Below are positions 50,588 through 62,100 of a stretch of DNA of 64,000 bases, in pieces; position 1 is the stretch's first letter, and every line of letters begins with the position of its first letter. The DNA comes from Prorocentrum cordatum (Eukaryota; Sar; Dinophyceae; Prorocentrales; Prorocentraceae): assembly GCA_963575745.1 (NCBI GenBank), contig CAUYUJ010008136.1, positions 107,501 to 171,500 on the forward strand, read 5' to 3'. Under the pieces are notes generated by a model. It did no database searches. It was not told where the DNA came from and saw only the letters and a list, made by a program, of their open reading frames with translations. Made by a program: the position numbers and the translations under genes.

Positions 50588-50819
50588 AGACAAACCGCTA
50601 GCTGCCCGTGTAGCAGTTGAACACGTTTACGACGACGGTACGCGGCGCTGATGCGAGAGACCCAGTTTGGAAACCGACCGCGCTCCATCCGTTTAGGTGT
50701 TGGAGATTGTCGTGGCGAATGGGAGCGGCGCTGAAAAGAGACAGTTCTCTGAACAGATCTGCTGTCAGCTACCAATTATCAGGAGGAGGAGGCGGACGAC
50801 GACGAAGATGATCCAGACG
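50588..50819. other. No recognisable gene
   Basis: Flanking sequence after the right LTR, leading into the GAT array. Confidence 0.35.
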
Positions 50820-51592
50820 ATGAGGCAATGAAACCGATGGTGGTGGTGATGGCGATGGTGATTGCGATGGTGAGGAATCTGGTGATGAGCGTGGTAATGG
50901 CCACAAAGATATTAAGACTGATAGGGATGATGCTGTTGATGATGATGATGAATCCGATGATGATGATGCTGATGCTGATGACGATGATGAAGAGTATGAT
51001 GATGAATATGATGATTGTGTTGGTGGTGGTCATCATGACGATGATGCAGATGATGATGATTCTGATTATGGTGGTGGTGATGATGATGGTGATGGTGACG
51101 CCGACGACGATGGTGGTGACGAGGATAATGCTGTCGATGATCGTGATGAGTTTGATGACGACGATGATGCTGATGCTAAGTCGGCTGATGACGATGATGA
51201 GGTGATGTCTATGGCGATTGCGATGACGACGACATTGCTGGTGATGACGGTTTTGCGGCTGATAGCGATAATGGGGAGTATGATGACGATGCTGATGATC
51301 ATGCTGATGATGATGCTGATGATGATGATAATGGCGACGGTGATGACAACGATTCTGATGATGCTGTCGATGTTGATGATGCTGCTGATGCTGATACTGA
51401 CGAAGAAGAAGCTGATGACGATGATGCTGATGATGATGATCATGCCGGTGGTGCTGATGCTGATGATGATGTTGCTAATGGTGATGGTGATGATGATGAT
51501 GATGATGATGATGATTGCGATGGTGAAGTCGACGACGACGATGACGATGAAGATGACGACGACTATGATGATGATGATGATGATGATGGTGG

Positions 51593-51641
<49 letters not shown>

Positions 51642-51934
51642 GATGATGATGATGATTATCATTATCACGCTTATCATTATTGTTGTTGTTATTCTTCTTA
51701 TTATCATTATGAATATGCTGATGATTATTAAAATGATGTAGACGATCATGCTGATGATAATGAGGCTTAGGATGAGGCTGCTGATGATGAAGATGAAGAA
51801 GAATATGAGGGTGATGATGATGCACATGCAGATGATGACGATGATGACGATGACGATGCTGATGCTGATGATGATGCTGATGATGATGCTGATGCTGCTG
51901 ATGATGATGATGCTGCTCATGATGATGATGATGC

Positions 51935-51972
<38 letters not shown>

Positions 51973-51973
51973 C

Positions 51974-52011
<38 letters not shown>

Positions 52012-52157
52012 GTGCTGGTGCTGGTGCTGATGCTGATGCTGATGCTGATGCTGATGATGCTGCTGCCGCTGCTGCTGCTGCTGATGATGAGGATGAGGAT
52101 GAGGATGAGGATGAGATGAGATGATGATGATGATGATGCTGCTGCTGCTGCTGATGC

Positions 52158-52201
<44 letters not shown>

Positions 52202-52208
52202 CTGCTGC

Positions 52209-52258
<50 letters not shown>
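50820..52258 (+). repeat. Long (GAT)n array
   Basis: About 1.4 kb of GAT with GCT, GGT and GAC variants, pure stretches at 51575-51650, 51940-52010 and 52155-52255, and an inverted patch (ATTATCATTATCACGC...) at 51655-51720 where the motif switches strand. Confidence 0.95.
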
Positions 52259-52352
52259 CATGATTGTGGTCGTGGGGATGATGACAAGAAGGAGGAGGAG
52301 GAGGAGGAGGAGGAGGAGGAGGAGGAGGAGGAGGAGGAGGAGGAAGAGGAGG
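52259..52352 (+). repeat. (GGA)n array
   Basis: GGA triplets from about 52289 to 52345, directly following the GAT array. Confidence 0.9.
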
Positions 52353-52509
52353 ACGACGAACTCGAAGATGTGCAGGACCCTCTACCCTGACGTTGCAATA
52401 TTTCTCGTGCACGTGGGCTCCCTGGGGCCCGCCTGGCTCGCTTCTTCACCTCCGAACAGTTTTTGGTTGTTGCGGCCTCAAGGGGCCTGGGGAAGCGCCC
52501 TCAAGAGGC

Positions 52510-52650
52510 CCGAGATGGTGAAGATGGGGTCGGAGGATCGCGCCGAATCGCCGATGCATCGACGATGTGGCGCGTCTCCATCCCGACGTCGCCGGTGTTC
52601 GAACGATGCATCGGCGATCCTCCGACCCCACCTCTTCGGACCCAGCTTGT
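52510..52650. mobile_element. Palindromic MITE-like element, copy 3
   Basis: The left arm AGATGGGGTCGGAGGATCGC (from 52522) runs to CGATGCATCGACGATG. The right arm GATGCATCGGCGATCCTCCG leads to ACCCCACCTCTTCGGACCC. An internal spacer (CTCCATCCCGACGTCGCCGG) corresponds to the spacer of copies 1, 4 and 5. Confidence 0.75.
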
Positions 52651-52935
52651 GCGGCCTCCAAAGACGGCGACGACGGTGTCCCCCGCGAGGCCACGCCGTG
52701 GCTCCCGCCGACGCTGCGCCGCCCCCGGTTCGCCGGGCTCCAGCCGTGGGGGGAACGTGTGCGGCGGTCACGCGGTGTGGCGGGGTCCGCCGCCGCCGCC
52801 GCGGCCAGTTCGAGGATGGTTACTGGTTACTAGGGGGCCGAGGCTCGAGGATTGAGGTTCTGGAGCGTGCCCCGTTTTCGGGCCTGCCTCTGGGACCATT
52901 CGGCGGGCCCCCATGAGGCCTCCAGAACGAGATCC
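52651..52935. other. No recognisable gene
   Basis: GC-rich sequence, with the phrase CCGAGGCTCGAGGATTGAGGTTC (52840-52862) related to the GATCGAGG repeat at 54815. Confidence 0.35.
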
Positions 52936-52987
52936 GTCGATGCCTTCGCCGCCGCCGCCGCCGTCGCCGTCGCCGTCGCCGCCGCGG

Positions 52988-53019
<32 letters not shown>

Positions 53020-53057
53020 TTCGCCTTCGCCTTCGCCTTCGCCGCCGCCGCCGCCGC

Positions 53058-53136
<79 letters not shown>

Positions 53137-53138
53137 TG
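52936..53138 (+). repeat. GCC/TTCGCC array switching to (GTC)n
   Basis: GCC triplets with GTC and TTCGCC variants to about 53060, then GTC triplets to 53137. Same GCC-to-GTC pattern as 23586-24105. Confidence 0.92.
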
Positions 53139-54814
53139 GCAGCCAACGACCCGTAGAGAAAAGCTGGTCCCAGCGGCGGCTCCCGGGGGGAGGGGTGCCC
53201 ACGTCGCGAGCAGGCAAAGACAACGCCCTGAGGTCTTGGGGGCGCGCGAAGCCCGACGGGCTTGAGGCCAGCCTGTCCCATCGGGCCAGCGCTGGCGCAC
53301 GAGCGCGGGCGCGAGCGGCCCGAGGCCTTCGGCGGCTTTCGCGGTGGCCGCCGGGGGCCGCCGAACGCCTTCGGCGGCCATTCGGCGGCCATTCGGCGGC
53401 CCTCGCGCCGCGCGGCCCGAGGCCGGTCCGCACCCGTCCTCGGGTGCTGCGGGCGGCGCCCTGCTGGTGTCCGCGCCGGTGCCCCCGCCGTCGCCGCTGC
53501 GGGTGCCTCCGGGGCTGGAGCTGGCCGGAGGCCAGACGCGCTCCAACGCCACCCTGCTGGGCAATCTAGGGCGCCAGAGAGCCTAGACACGTAGTCTGGG
53601 TTCTTAGATCGGGCAGTACCGCACTCAGAAGCTCGATCTGCGTCCGCGGGGGCGCTGGAAGGCGGGACAAGGGGTTCGTGTGCCACGTGCGGCAGGCTCC
53701 CAGATCTCCGAGGACGTATTCTTTCTTCAATCCTGGCGTTTCTCCTCCACTTCGGCTTTTGGGGCCCGTTCTCGGGCCTGGGAACGGCAAGCATGGATCT
53801 GGGATGAACAACGGAAAACGGACCTTCTTCTTACGGCCACCATCCAATGGCGATATCAGTGGATCGCATTTCGAGTTCTAGAGGCCACGAGCGTGGCAAT
53901 GTTCGTTTTCTGCCATTCTGTTTGAGAGCCTGTTCGCAATACTTTTATGACAAGAAGGCCCTTCTCATTGTGGAAAGGCTGTTAGGATTACGGCCTTCGT
54001 TTTCGACGCGCTCAGTTCAGGACGAAACCCTTGCATTGGCAAAAGCAGAAGGTCCTACGGACTCCTTCGAATGCCAATCATCGCGGCGCTGCATTCGGGG
54101 AGTGTCTTAATGTACGGGCTTTGATACGTCACCATATGTTGTGGACAGATGCCGATTCAGTGGCATTCCCTTGGCCTGCCGCCGAGTAAAAGGATTGTCC
54201 AATCGTGGTGGCACCCCACCATTCGACAAGGTGGATCCAAACGATGGCTACTTTCTCCACATTGTGCTGGTGGTGGCGATGTCGGTTAATACTTTGAAGA
54301 ACTATCTTTCTCACGATGATTTGTAACTCTTCTTACGGCAATCAGATTTTTGAAGACGCTCAAGTTTCTCGAGATAAACATCCCAGGACACGCTTTCTGA
54401 CAGAAAAAAACGGTCCAGGATAACACTTGTCAATGTGAATGTGTTGGGTTGGGAGACTGTTTCCTTGTCGATTCCGACAGGCTGTGTTTTGCATGGAGGC
54501 ATTGGGGGTGGCCGACCAGGCCCCAAAGAAAGTATAGATTTCGCGCAAATCGAAACTCAGTTGCGAGCCTTCTCGGCTCAGGTGGGGATTGATTCTGCGA
54601 AGCCCGCAGGGAAAAGCATGTATCCCCACCTATGGGGGTAAATCGGCCAGTGGGGCCAAGGTCATGTCAGTGGAGATGGGGATCGGTCAAACGATGCTCA
54701 GTTGGGGGTGGGAGAGTGCCGTGCTACTCAATCTGCCGGAAGTCGATTGACAAGCCGCGCCGTGTCTGGGGGTGGGAGGCCAGCGCCGCCCCCGGCCAGC
54801 TGCTGCCCCGACCC
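53139..54814. other. No recognisable gene
   Basis: GC-rich part with gapless long frames (53260-53600), where GGCGGCCATTC and similar phrases repeat at short range, then a lower-GC part (53860-54640) with short frames only. No domain seen. Confidence 0.3.
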
Positions 54815-54935
54815 CTCGAGGTTCGAGGATCGACGATCGAGGGATCGAGGATCGAGGTTTCGAGGTTTGAGGTTCGAGGTTCCAGGTTCAGGGTCGAGGG
54901 CTTTGGACGTCGAGGATCGAGGACCGAGGTTTTGG
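54815..54935 (+). repeat. GAGGTTCGAGG/GATCGAGG minisatellite
   Basis: Irregular 7-15-bp units GATCGAGG, GGTTCGAGG, GGTTTGAGG over about 120 bp. Confidence 0.8.
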
Positions 54936-55890
54936 CCCCTGGGAGCCTCCCAGGACTTGCAGCCAGTCTTCTCCGATCCCCTCTGGCTGATCCGGATTTG
55001 GGAGCCACGTTGAGCCGAGCCCTCCTGTCCGCCCTCTGTCGGCCCGGGCCTGGGAGCTGCTGCCTCATGGCTGGCAAAGGGGTTGGATGTGCTGCCCTGG
55101 CTGGCACGTGTGTCAGCGCGTCCCAGGCTTCAGACGTGTACCTCCAGCGGCCTCGGCCGAGTGAGCGTCAAGTAGGGTTCCAACGACCGTAGGCTTGCCG
55201 TGGAAAGCGGCGCAACGGGCTTCGTTTCTTCGCCCCGCCTCGGGCGCCACAGGGCCTTCGCAGGCTGGTCCAGCTCAGAGGGAATCGGGCGCAGAGGTGG
55301 TGTCGAGGGTCGAGGGCTCCGGCCCATGGTCCCTGCGCGAGGGTCGTGCTTTCTGTCGGTGCTCGTCGGAGGACTGGCCTCCCGTCTCGCCCTGTGCGGG
55401 AGCTGGCGGAGGGCCTTCGGGAGCAGGCGGAGGCAAGGTGAGGGCAGAGGCGTGGCGGAGGGCGGCGGAGGTGAACGTTCGGGAGGGGAAACGAGTATCA
55501 ATGACACGCCGCCGTTGAGAGCTCATCACGTCTCTGTCCGAAAGCTGGGTGTTTCTTCCCCACGGCGGCGTGCCATTGATATTTCGATGAAACCCCAAGC
55601 AAGGTAAGTGTTGATGCCACTGTGGGTTTCTAGAGTCGGTCAGGCGATGCCAGCGCGTGGGCCTCCAACGGCCACTCTCACTTGCTCGTCTGATTTCCAC
55701 GGCCTTTGCTGCGGGGATGGACCCTTGACAGCGCGGGAACAGCGGGCGTGACCCTGCGTGCCACCCCCGAAGCCCCAGGACGTTGGGCCGCTGCCCTTAG
55801 GACCGGACCCTTCAGCGCAAGCGTTGTTTCGGGAGCAGACGTGCGCATGCCGTTCTGTCACGTTTCGGTCCAAGCTGTTTCGGCTGGCTT
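54936..55890. other. No recognisable gene; upstream region of the two-repeat gene
   Basis: GC-rich with unsupported frames. ATGACACGCCGCCGTTGAGAGC and a nearby inverted match (GGCGGCGTGCCATTGATA) at 55499 and 55563 form an imperfect inverted repeat. Any promoter or trans-splice acceptor for the next gene would lie here; none can be pinpointed. Confidence 0.35.
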
Positions 55891-55892
55891 TC

Positions 55893-56764
55893 ATGCGGCT
55901 CTTGCCACTCGGTGTTTCTGCAGCTCGCCGTCGCTTTGCAACTCGCATGAGCTGGCCTCCCAGCAGCGACAAAGTTCATGAGGAGGTGACGAATATTTTG
56001 GCAAAGCACGCGGAGGCGAAGGGGAAGGGCAAAGGCAAAGGTAAATCTGCTGCGGACTTTCCCCCCGGTGTCGCCATGACAATGTACGCCGCACATTTGC
56101 TCGTACGAGCTGCCGGCGGAGACTCAGGGGCGGAATCTTTCGACTCTCCAACGCACGCACCGTTTATGGATGACGAGGTGAAGGGCGCACTCCAATTCAT
56201 GGTTGAACAGATGAAAGACAAGGCAGATGCAAAAGAAAAACTGAGTGCGCGTGGCATGGTCAAAGTACTCAAATGTTTGAAGGAGCAGAACCCCGATGTC
56301 GATGATGTGGTGGAGCCTTGCGATAGCCTCTTAGCACTTTCTATGATAATGCCTGTTGAAGCTAGGTGGCCTCCCAGTAGTGCCAAGGTGCAGGAAGAGG
56401 TGACGGGCATTTTGGCAAAGCATGCCGAGGCGAAGGGCAAAGGCAAAGGTAAAGGTAAGACAGCTGCAGACTTTCCTCCCGACGTTGCCTTGACGATGTA
56501 TGCTGCCCATCTCCTCGTGCGCGCCGCTGGAGGGGATTCGGGTGCAGAATCATTTGACGCTCCGGTAATGGATCCGTTTATGGATGACGAGGTAAAGGGG
56601 GCGCTTGCGTTCATGGCGGAGCAAATGAAAGACAAGGTTGATGCCAAGGAAAAGCTTGGTGCGCGGGGCATGTTCAAAGTTCTTGCATACCTCAAGGAAC
56701 AAAACCCTGGCGCTGCAGATGTTGTGGAGCCGTGCGACAAGCTTTTGGCTATCTCCAATATGTG
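55893..56764 (+). CDS. Small protein with two tandem ~132-residue units, likely host gene
   Basis: The open frame begins at 55758; Met at 55893 gives a leader MRLLPLGVSAARRRFATRM that looks like a mitochondrial targeting peptide, and Met at 55947 is the alternative. Two units follow, W66-198 and W204-335 counted from 55758. Each begins WPPSS.KV.EEVT.ILAKHA, has a Lys-Gly tract (EAKGKGKGKGK), then VA.TMYAAHLLVRAAGGDSG, PFMDDEVKGAL.FM, LKEQNP and DVVEPCD.LLA. They also resemble each other clearly at DNA level, so the duplication is fairly young. The units are helical and lack known catalytic motifs; I do not recognise the family. It is the only coding region here without transposon features. 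Function unknown. Confidence 0.65.
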
Positions 56765-57140
56765 ATTCTTCGTAGCATTTCTCGCACCGACTTGTTGGCC
56801 TCAGTTCGACTCAGTCATTGGCTCTGCAGGTATGCGTCGATATGTTGCCAGAGGCCTTTGGACGCATTGTGCAGTTTCCTGGTACCAAAAAGGACAAATA
56901 TGCTGGTTCTGTAACTTTTCAGACACGGAGCCCTCCAAGAATGAGACCGCTGTGCATCAGGCCAGCCTCGGAGCCTGGCGCGGGCGGGCAGTGCCCTTCC
57001 CGCCTCCAACCTTGGCCCTGGACGAAGGAGCACGAGGATGAGGTGAGGAGGGCAGGGGACAGGCAGAAGGGGGACACGGCTGCAACTCCTGGGAGGTGAG
57101 ATTCAGCGTCGGCGCTGGTATGTCCGAGGTCGAAAACCGC
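56765..57140. other. No recognisable gene
   Basis: 3' flank of the two-repeat gene; short frames only. Confidence 0.35.
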
Positions 57141-57245
57141 TTCACTCTGGCCTAATCCGGCCTAGTCTGGCTTAACCCTGCTTGATCCGGCTTGATCCTG
57201 GGTTTAATCAGGGTTGATCCAGCCTCATGGCCCCTTGATTTGGCT
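57141..57245 (+). repeat. CTGGCTTAATCC-type minisatellite
   Basis: Units of about 10-12 bp (CTGGCCTAATC, CGGCCTAGT, CTGGCTTAACC, CGGCTTGATC) repeat about eight times. Confidence 0.8.
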
Positions 57246-58018
57246 TAGTCGTCACTGATCGTTCCCACGAAGCCCTCCCACGAGTTGCCTCCATGAGAGG
57301 GGGGAGGATTCGGCAAAGCATGGAGCACGGGGCACAGGCAGCGCTGGTCAGGGTCCGATTCGATCTTGAGACCGCCACGGCGCCCCAGCGGCCCCGAGGG
57401 GCGGGAGCCCCTGGAGGGCCAGAAAAGTGGGCCCGAGACGGCTTCAGGACCCGGCCGTTGCCCCTAGGTCCTCCGGCCTGCGAGGCGCACCGGCTCCTCC
57501 CTGCGAGGTGCGGAGCCCGCGGGCGCGCCGTGCGACGAGGTGGGCCGACCAGCTTCCGCCGAGAAGCCCTCGGGGCAGGCGGCCGCGCACGCCCTCGTGG
57601 CTCGCCCTCGGCGCTCGCCTGTTCCGCGGGCCTTCCAGAGGTCTGGCTCCGCCGCTCCCTGTCGGGCGAAGAGACGCACAGTCAACCCTTTCCAAGGTTA
57701 CCATTCCATCCTTGTCCCTTCGGCCCATCCTCGGCAACTTTCGCTGGCCAACCTCGTTCGGAAAGCGTTAACATGCTACCGCGCGTCCTTAGGTATTATC
57801 ACGTGCACCGGTCCTCGTCAGGCCCCAGGATGGGCCTGGCCAGCCCCTCGCCCGTCGCCCCGCCGCAGGGTGGCCCGCGCCACCGCCAGCCGCGCCTTGG
57901 CCGGACGTGCCGCTGCCGCCGGCCGCCGCGGACGCGGCGCCGGGCAGCCCCGCCCTTCAGGATCGGAGCCCCGCTGGTCGGTCGCCGGTCGCCGTGGGTT
58001 TGTGGGTTTCTAGGTTTC
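57246..58018. other. No recognisable gene
   Basis: GC-rich sequence with overlapping Arg/Pro/Ala-rich frames on both strands and no domain. Confidence 0.3.
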
Positions 58019-58175
58019 CCAGATGGATCGGGGTGGATCGCTCCGCATCGCCGATGCATCGGCGATGCGGCGCGATGCGGAGCCCGATTTTCTCCACGCC
58101 GGCGGCGCCGATGCATCGGCGATGCGGCGCGATCCTCCGACCCCATCTAATCGGACCCCATTTGGGAGGCCTCTA
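58019..58175. mobile_element. Palindromic MITE-like element, copy 4 (best long form)
   Basis: Two palindromic modules, 58035-58075 and 58105-58133, each centred on CGATGCATCG, flank the spacer GGAGCCCGATTTTCTCCACG. The right end reads ATCCTCCGACCCCATCTAAT and then CGGACCCCATTTGGGAGGCC. The left end is shorter (AGATGGATCGGGGTGGATCG). Confidence 0.8.
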
Positions 58176-59112
58176 GGGTCGTCGGTCGTGGCTCTCGTCG
58201 GTCGTCGTTGTCGTTGGCTGTCTGGTCCCCTCTGGCCGAACTGGGCGTCGGCGACCGACATGTGGAGGGCCGACCCTCCCTTCTCCTTCCCCTTCCTTCC
58301 CCCCCCCCTACCGCCCGCCCGTCCTTCTCCACCCCTCTGCCTCCGCCCTTGCCCCCCCCCCCCCCCCACCCCCTCCCCCACTGTGACGCCATTCCCTATC
58401 GTCACCCCACCCCTCGCTTCCCCCCTCTCCGCCTCGCTCCGCCTTCCTCCGCTGGCCCAGGGGCGCTCGGGGGGCTGCGTCGTAGCCGGCCCAGGCTCTC
58501 GCGGCATGGCCCCCCGGCTGGTAGTTACTTGGGTCAGGTCGCTGGCCGCTGGCAGTCGTGCGTCGTCGTCGGTCGTTGTCGGTCGCCGTTGTCGTGGGTC
58601 GACCGTCGTCGTTGTCTTGGGACGTAACCCTGGGCCAAGACAGAGTTTGTTCGGGGAGAGGGGCGGCGAGGCCGAGCTTTACGATTATCGGGGGCACAGG
58701 GTTACGTCGTCGATCGTGGTTGCAGTGGTCGGGCTCTCGTAGTCGCTGTCGGCGCAGTCGTTCCCGTCGCCCGGCTTTCCGTCGCCGTGTGGGTTGTCGG
58801 TCGTCGTCGTCGAGGTCATTGTCGGGCTTTTGTCGTCGTCGTCGACGACGTCCAGCAATTTCTGTGTGTGAATCCCCCTACTTTCCTCCTATCTTGCTCA
58901 TATCCATCGCCCCTTTCGGCTCGGATGCAGGTACTCGTACTCAGAGGGTGAGGTGGACAACTTCCATCATCCTCATCACGTCTACCTACGGACACTTTGG
59001 GGGTGGGTTCGGTCCTTCGGTCCCCCTCCCCCTCACACAGGTTATCAGCCTTCTCTGTTCAAAACGCAATCGCTCCAACTTCCGCGCTTCCTGAGCCCCC
59101 CACTCAGTCGCG
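58176..59112. other. No recognisable gene
   Basis: Includes a C15-like run near 58350-58367, GTCGGTCGT-rich sequence (58540-58620 and 58790-58850) and the upstream region of the gag-like ORF. A long inverted relation (GTCGTCGTCGTCGACGACG at 58832-58850) is a local hairpin. Confidence 0.35.
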
Positions 59113-62100
59113 ATGGAGGGCGGTGCGCCTCTCGGCCCCGCGCCTCTTCGCGACGGCGTGGCGGACCCCGTGGCGCGCAACTTGGAGCAGGAGATTGAAG
59201 TTTTGATGGACGTGCATGGCATCCCGCGAGCTGATCGTGTGGCCATTTCTCCAGGTACTGAGGGTCTTGACGCTGGACAAGGACACGCTCCTGGTACTCC
59301 TCAGTTCCAGGCCCCTTCCTCGTCGTCAGTCGTTCATCCCGTCGCGTCGCCCGTCGTGTCGGATGCAGCGGGAGACCGCAGCTCGGGTGCTGCGCAGCAT
59401 CTCTTTCAGAGCGCTGAGGTCCTCGTGCCACGGAATGATCCGCCCAGAAATGCTGTCAGAGCGAGACACCCTGTGGCTCCTGGAGTTCCTCAGCTCCAGA
59501 CTCCTCAACCTCCTCAAAATCTGACCCCGACTTTTCGGGCCCCTGCTGGGGGGGCCCACTCGGAGGCTCTTTCGCCTCCACAGGGAAGTCCCGTGCAGAG
59601 AGGCTCTGGAGGATCTCGCCGCTGGGGCGGGAGTCACGCGAACGCCGGCGCGCCAGGACGGAACCCAGTCACCCGTGCCGTGACGCCAGTCCGAGAGCAC
59701 GTCCGCGCCCTCGAGTTTCGTGCTCAGACCCGCGACGGCGCAGCCTTCGCCGGTCGTCAAGTCACTGTTTCTCGTTCTCGCGCAGCTTCGCCTCGTGACA
59801 GACGTGGCCCCGAACAGTTCCAGATTGCAGCCCAGGATTTGCACAGCCGCAGTCCCTCCCAGAGGGCACGAAGACGCGCTGTCAGCTCACCTGTGGCTGC
59901 GCCTGCCGCCGTCCCCCTAACAGATATGGCTGAGCTAAGAGACCAGGTACAGACGTATGTGGAGCATCAGACTGCTCTCGTGCACCGGGCAACCGCCACT
60001 GAGACTGCGATCTTGCGATCGGATCTCGCTAAAGGTTTGCAGGAAGTCGACGCTAGGTTGTACGAGGATCGTCACGTCATGTGTCAACTCGTTTCGAAGG
60101 TCGATGCTGTTGCCGCTCAACGTGGCCAAGACCACTCCGAGCTTGCCGCTGTGCACTCCGAGTTCTCTCATTTGGAAGCACGTTTTATCCATATGCGTGA
60201 CCACAATGATACTCGCGCCAAATTTCTCCACGATGAACTCCAAGCAGTTGCCGCCGCCAGCGCCGGCGCGGCTCCCTCAGCTCTCCAGGGCCAGATTATT
60301 GAGCTTCGTGACGCCACGATGTCCGCTACATCTGATCTTCGTGCTGAGACCCAACAAATCCAACAAGATCTCTACGGCAAACTCTGTCAAGCCGAAAATG
60401 CTGTCAACCAGCGTTTCTCTGATTCCCAAGTTGATTCGATCCCAAAGCTCACCGCCAGAGTCCTGACTCTCGAAGAGGCCGTGACTGAGCTGCGCGTTGT
60501 AAGGGCCCAGACTGGCCAGCTGGTGCCCCCTTCTTCGGTTGACGACCCCGCCGTACTGGCAGCCGTACAACGGACCGTGCGTGCGGAGGCGGACCACGTG
60601 CAAAGGCAGTTACACGAGCTTCGCTCTGAGAGGGATGCTGGAAAGGCACGGGTATCTGAAGTGCAGACCCGCCTGGCGGATACGCAGCAGGAGCTGTCGC
60701 GCGTAAAGGCCGACATGGATCAGCTACGTTCTCTTCTTACAGACCTTTCCCAGTCTACTCAACGACAGTATTCCGTGCTTACAGACAAGACCCGCGAGGT
60801 CCAGAGGAGTGTTGATGGTTTCTCAGGCTGCATCGAACAGTTGCAACGTGACAACATCATTCTCGAAAACCAATTCAAGGCCCACGTAGCTGATGCTACA
60901 CAGCACACACCTGTACCACCACAAGCCCCGACCTCCAGACGCACTTCTCCCGGCGCCCCTGCCTCGAACGCGGGGGGTGTGCAGGGGGGAACCCCAGCCG
61001 CTGGCTACCAGCCACAGGCCCGACGTGTGTCACCGTCAGCTGCCAGCAGGACCGCGGCCCCGGCCGCTTCCGCAGCACCTGCACAGGAGGCAAACTTCGA
61101 CGCTGCAAGTTTTCGCACGCACTCACCAGTGCCCAACGTCCTTGGTGCTACTGTCATGCAGTCTCAATACACCATCGGAGGGAGCCCTGTTGCTACCATC
61201 ACACCGGTGAAGGAGAGCGAGCGTGTGCGTGTTCCAGGTCTTCCCAGAATCGGACATGTTCTTGAGTGGCAGCACGCAGTCCGCAAGGCCTTCTGCAGTG
61301 CCTCTGGGCGTCCAGATGCTGCATACAAGTTCTTCTGTGTTGCAGAACAGCCCGGTGTGACACTGGATGATCTACAGGACAGCGGTGATTTCGCAAGTTT
61401 GGATCTGAAGTTCGCGGAAGCTTTACAAGCGATTCTCAGCAGCGAATTGAAACTGGATATCAAATTGCTGGAGAACACAGAGCACAAGCACGGTCGCATG
61501 ATAAAGGGACGTCAGATCTACTGGAAGATTTTGCGTTATTACGATGTGACCGACGCCGACGATACGATTCATGATTTCGAAAGGATCAACACTCTACGTA
61601 TGCATGGAGATGACCTCAAAAGGTTCGTGACGGAGTGGGACCAACTGCTCCTGGAGCTCCGGGAGCTTCCTCCGCCGAACATTATGGAGTCACTGTTTCG
61701 TACACAGATTGAGTTGCATCCTTGGATGAAGGACGACATGAACACGTACAACAAAGCTCCTAAAGGGGCACCAGAGCGCTGTTACACTTGGCTCCACCAC
61801 CGAGTCACAGCTGTTCTTGAGCTACACCGAACGCGGCGCAACCAGTACCACCTGAGGACAGGCAACAGGGACACCGCAGCCATCGTCTCTCCGAAGACTG
61901 GCTTCTGCGTGCCCTTCAGCAAGGGCAAATGCCCCAAGGGAAACGCGTGCAAGCTCCTGCACATGGTGGACTCCCGCAGCCGCCCTGACACTGGCGCCCC
62001 TCACAGCGAGAACTCTCGCCAGCCCCAGCGTTCTGCGCAGCCACCCGGCTCGCAGCAGCCTCACGGCGGCGCCGCGCGTTTTTGCCACAGATTCGCCAAA

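Noticed and set aside
25020-50595. Five-base target-site duplication for the Copia element
   Set aside because: CAGGG before the left LTR and AGACA after the right LTR do not match. Either it has decayed or the LTR edges are slightly off.
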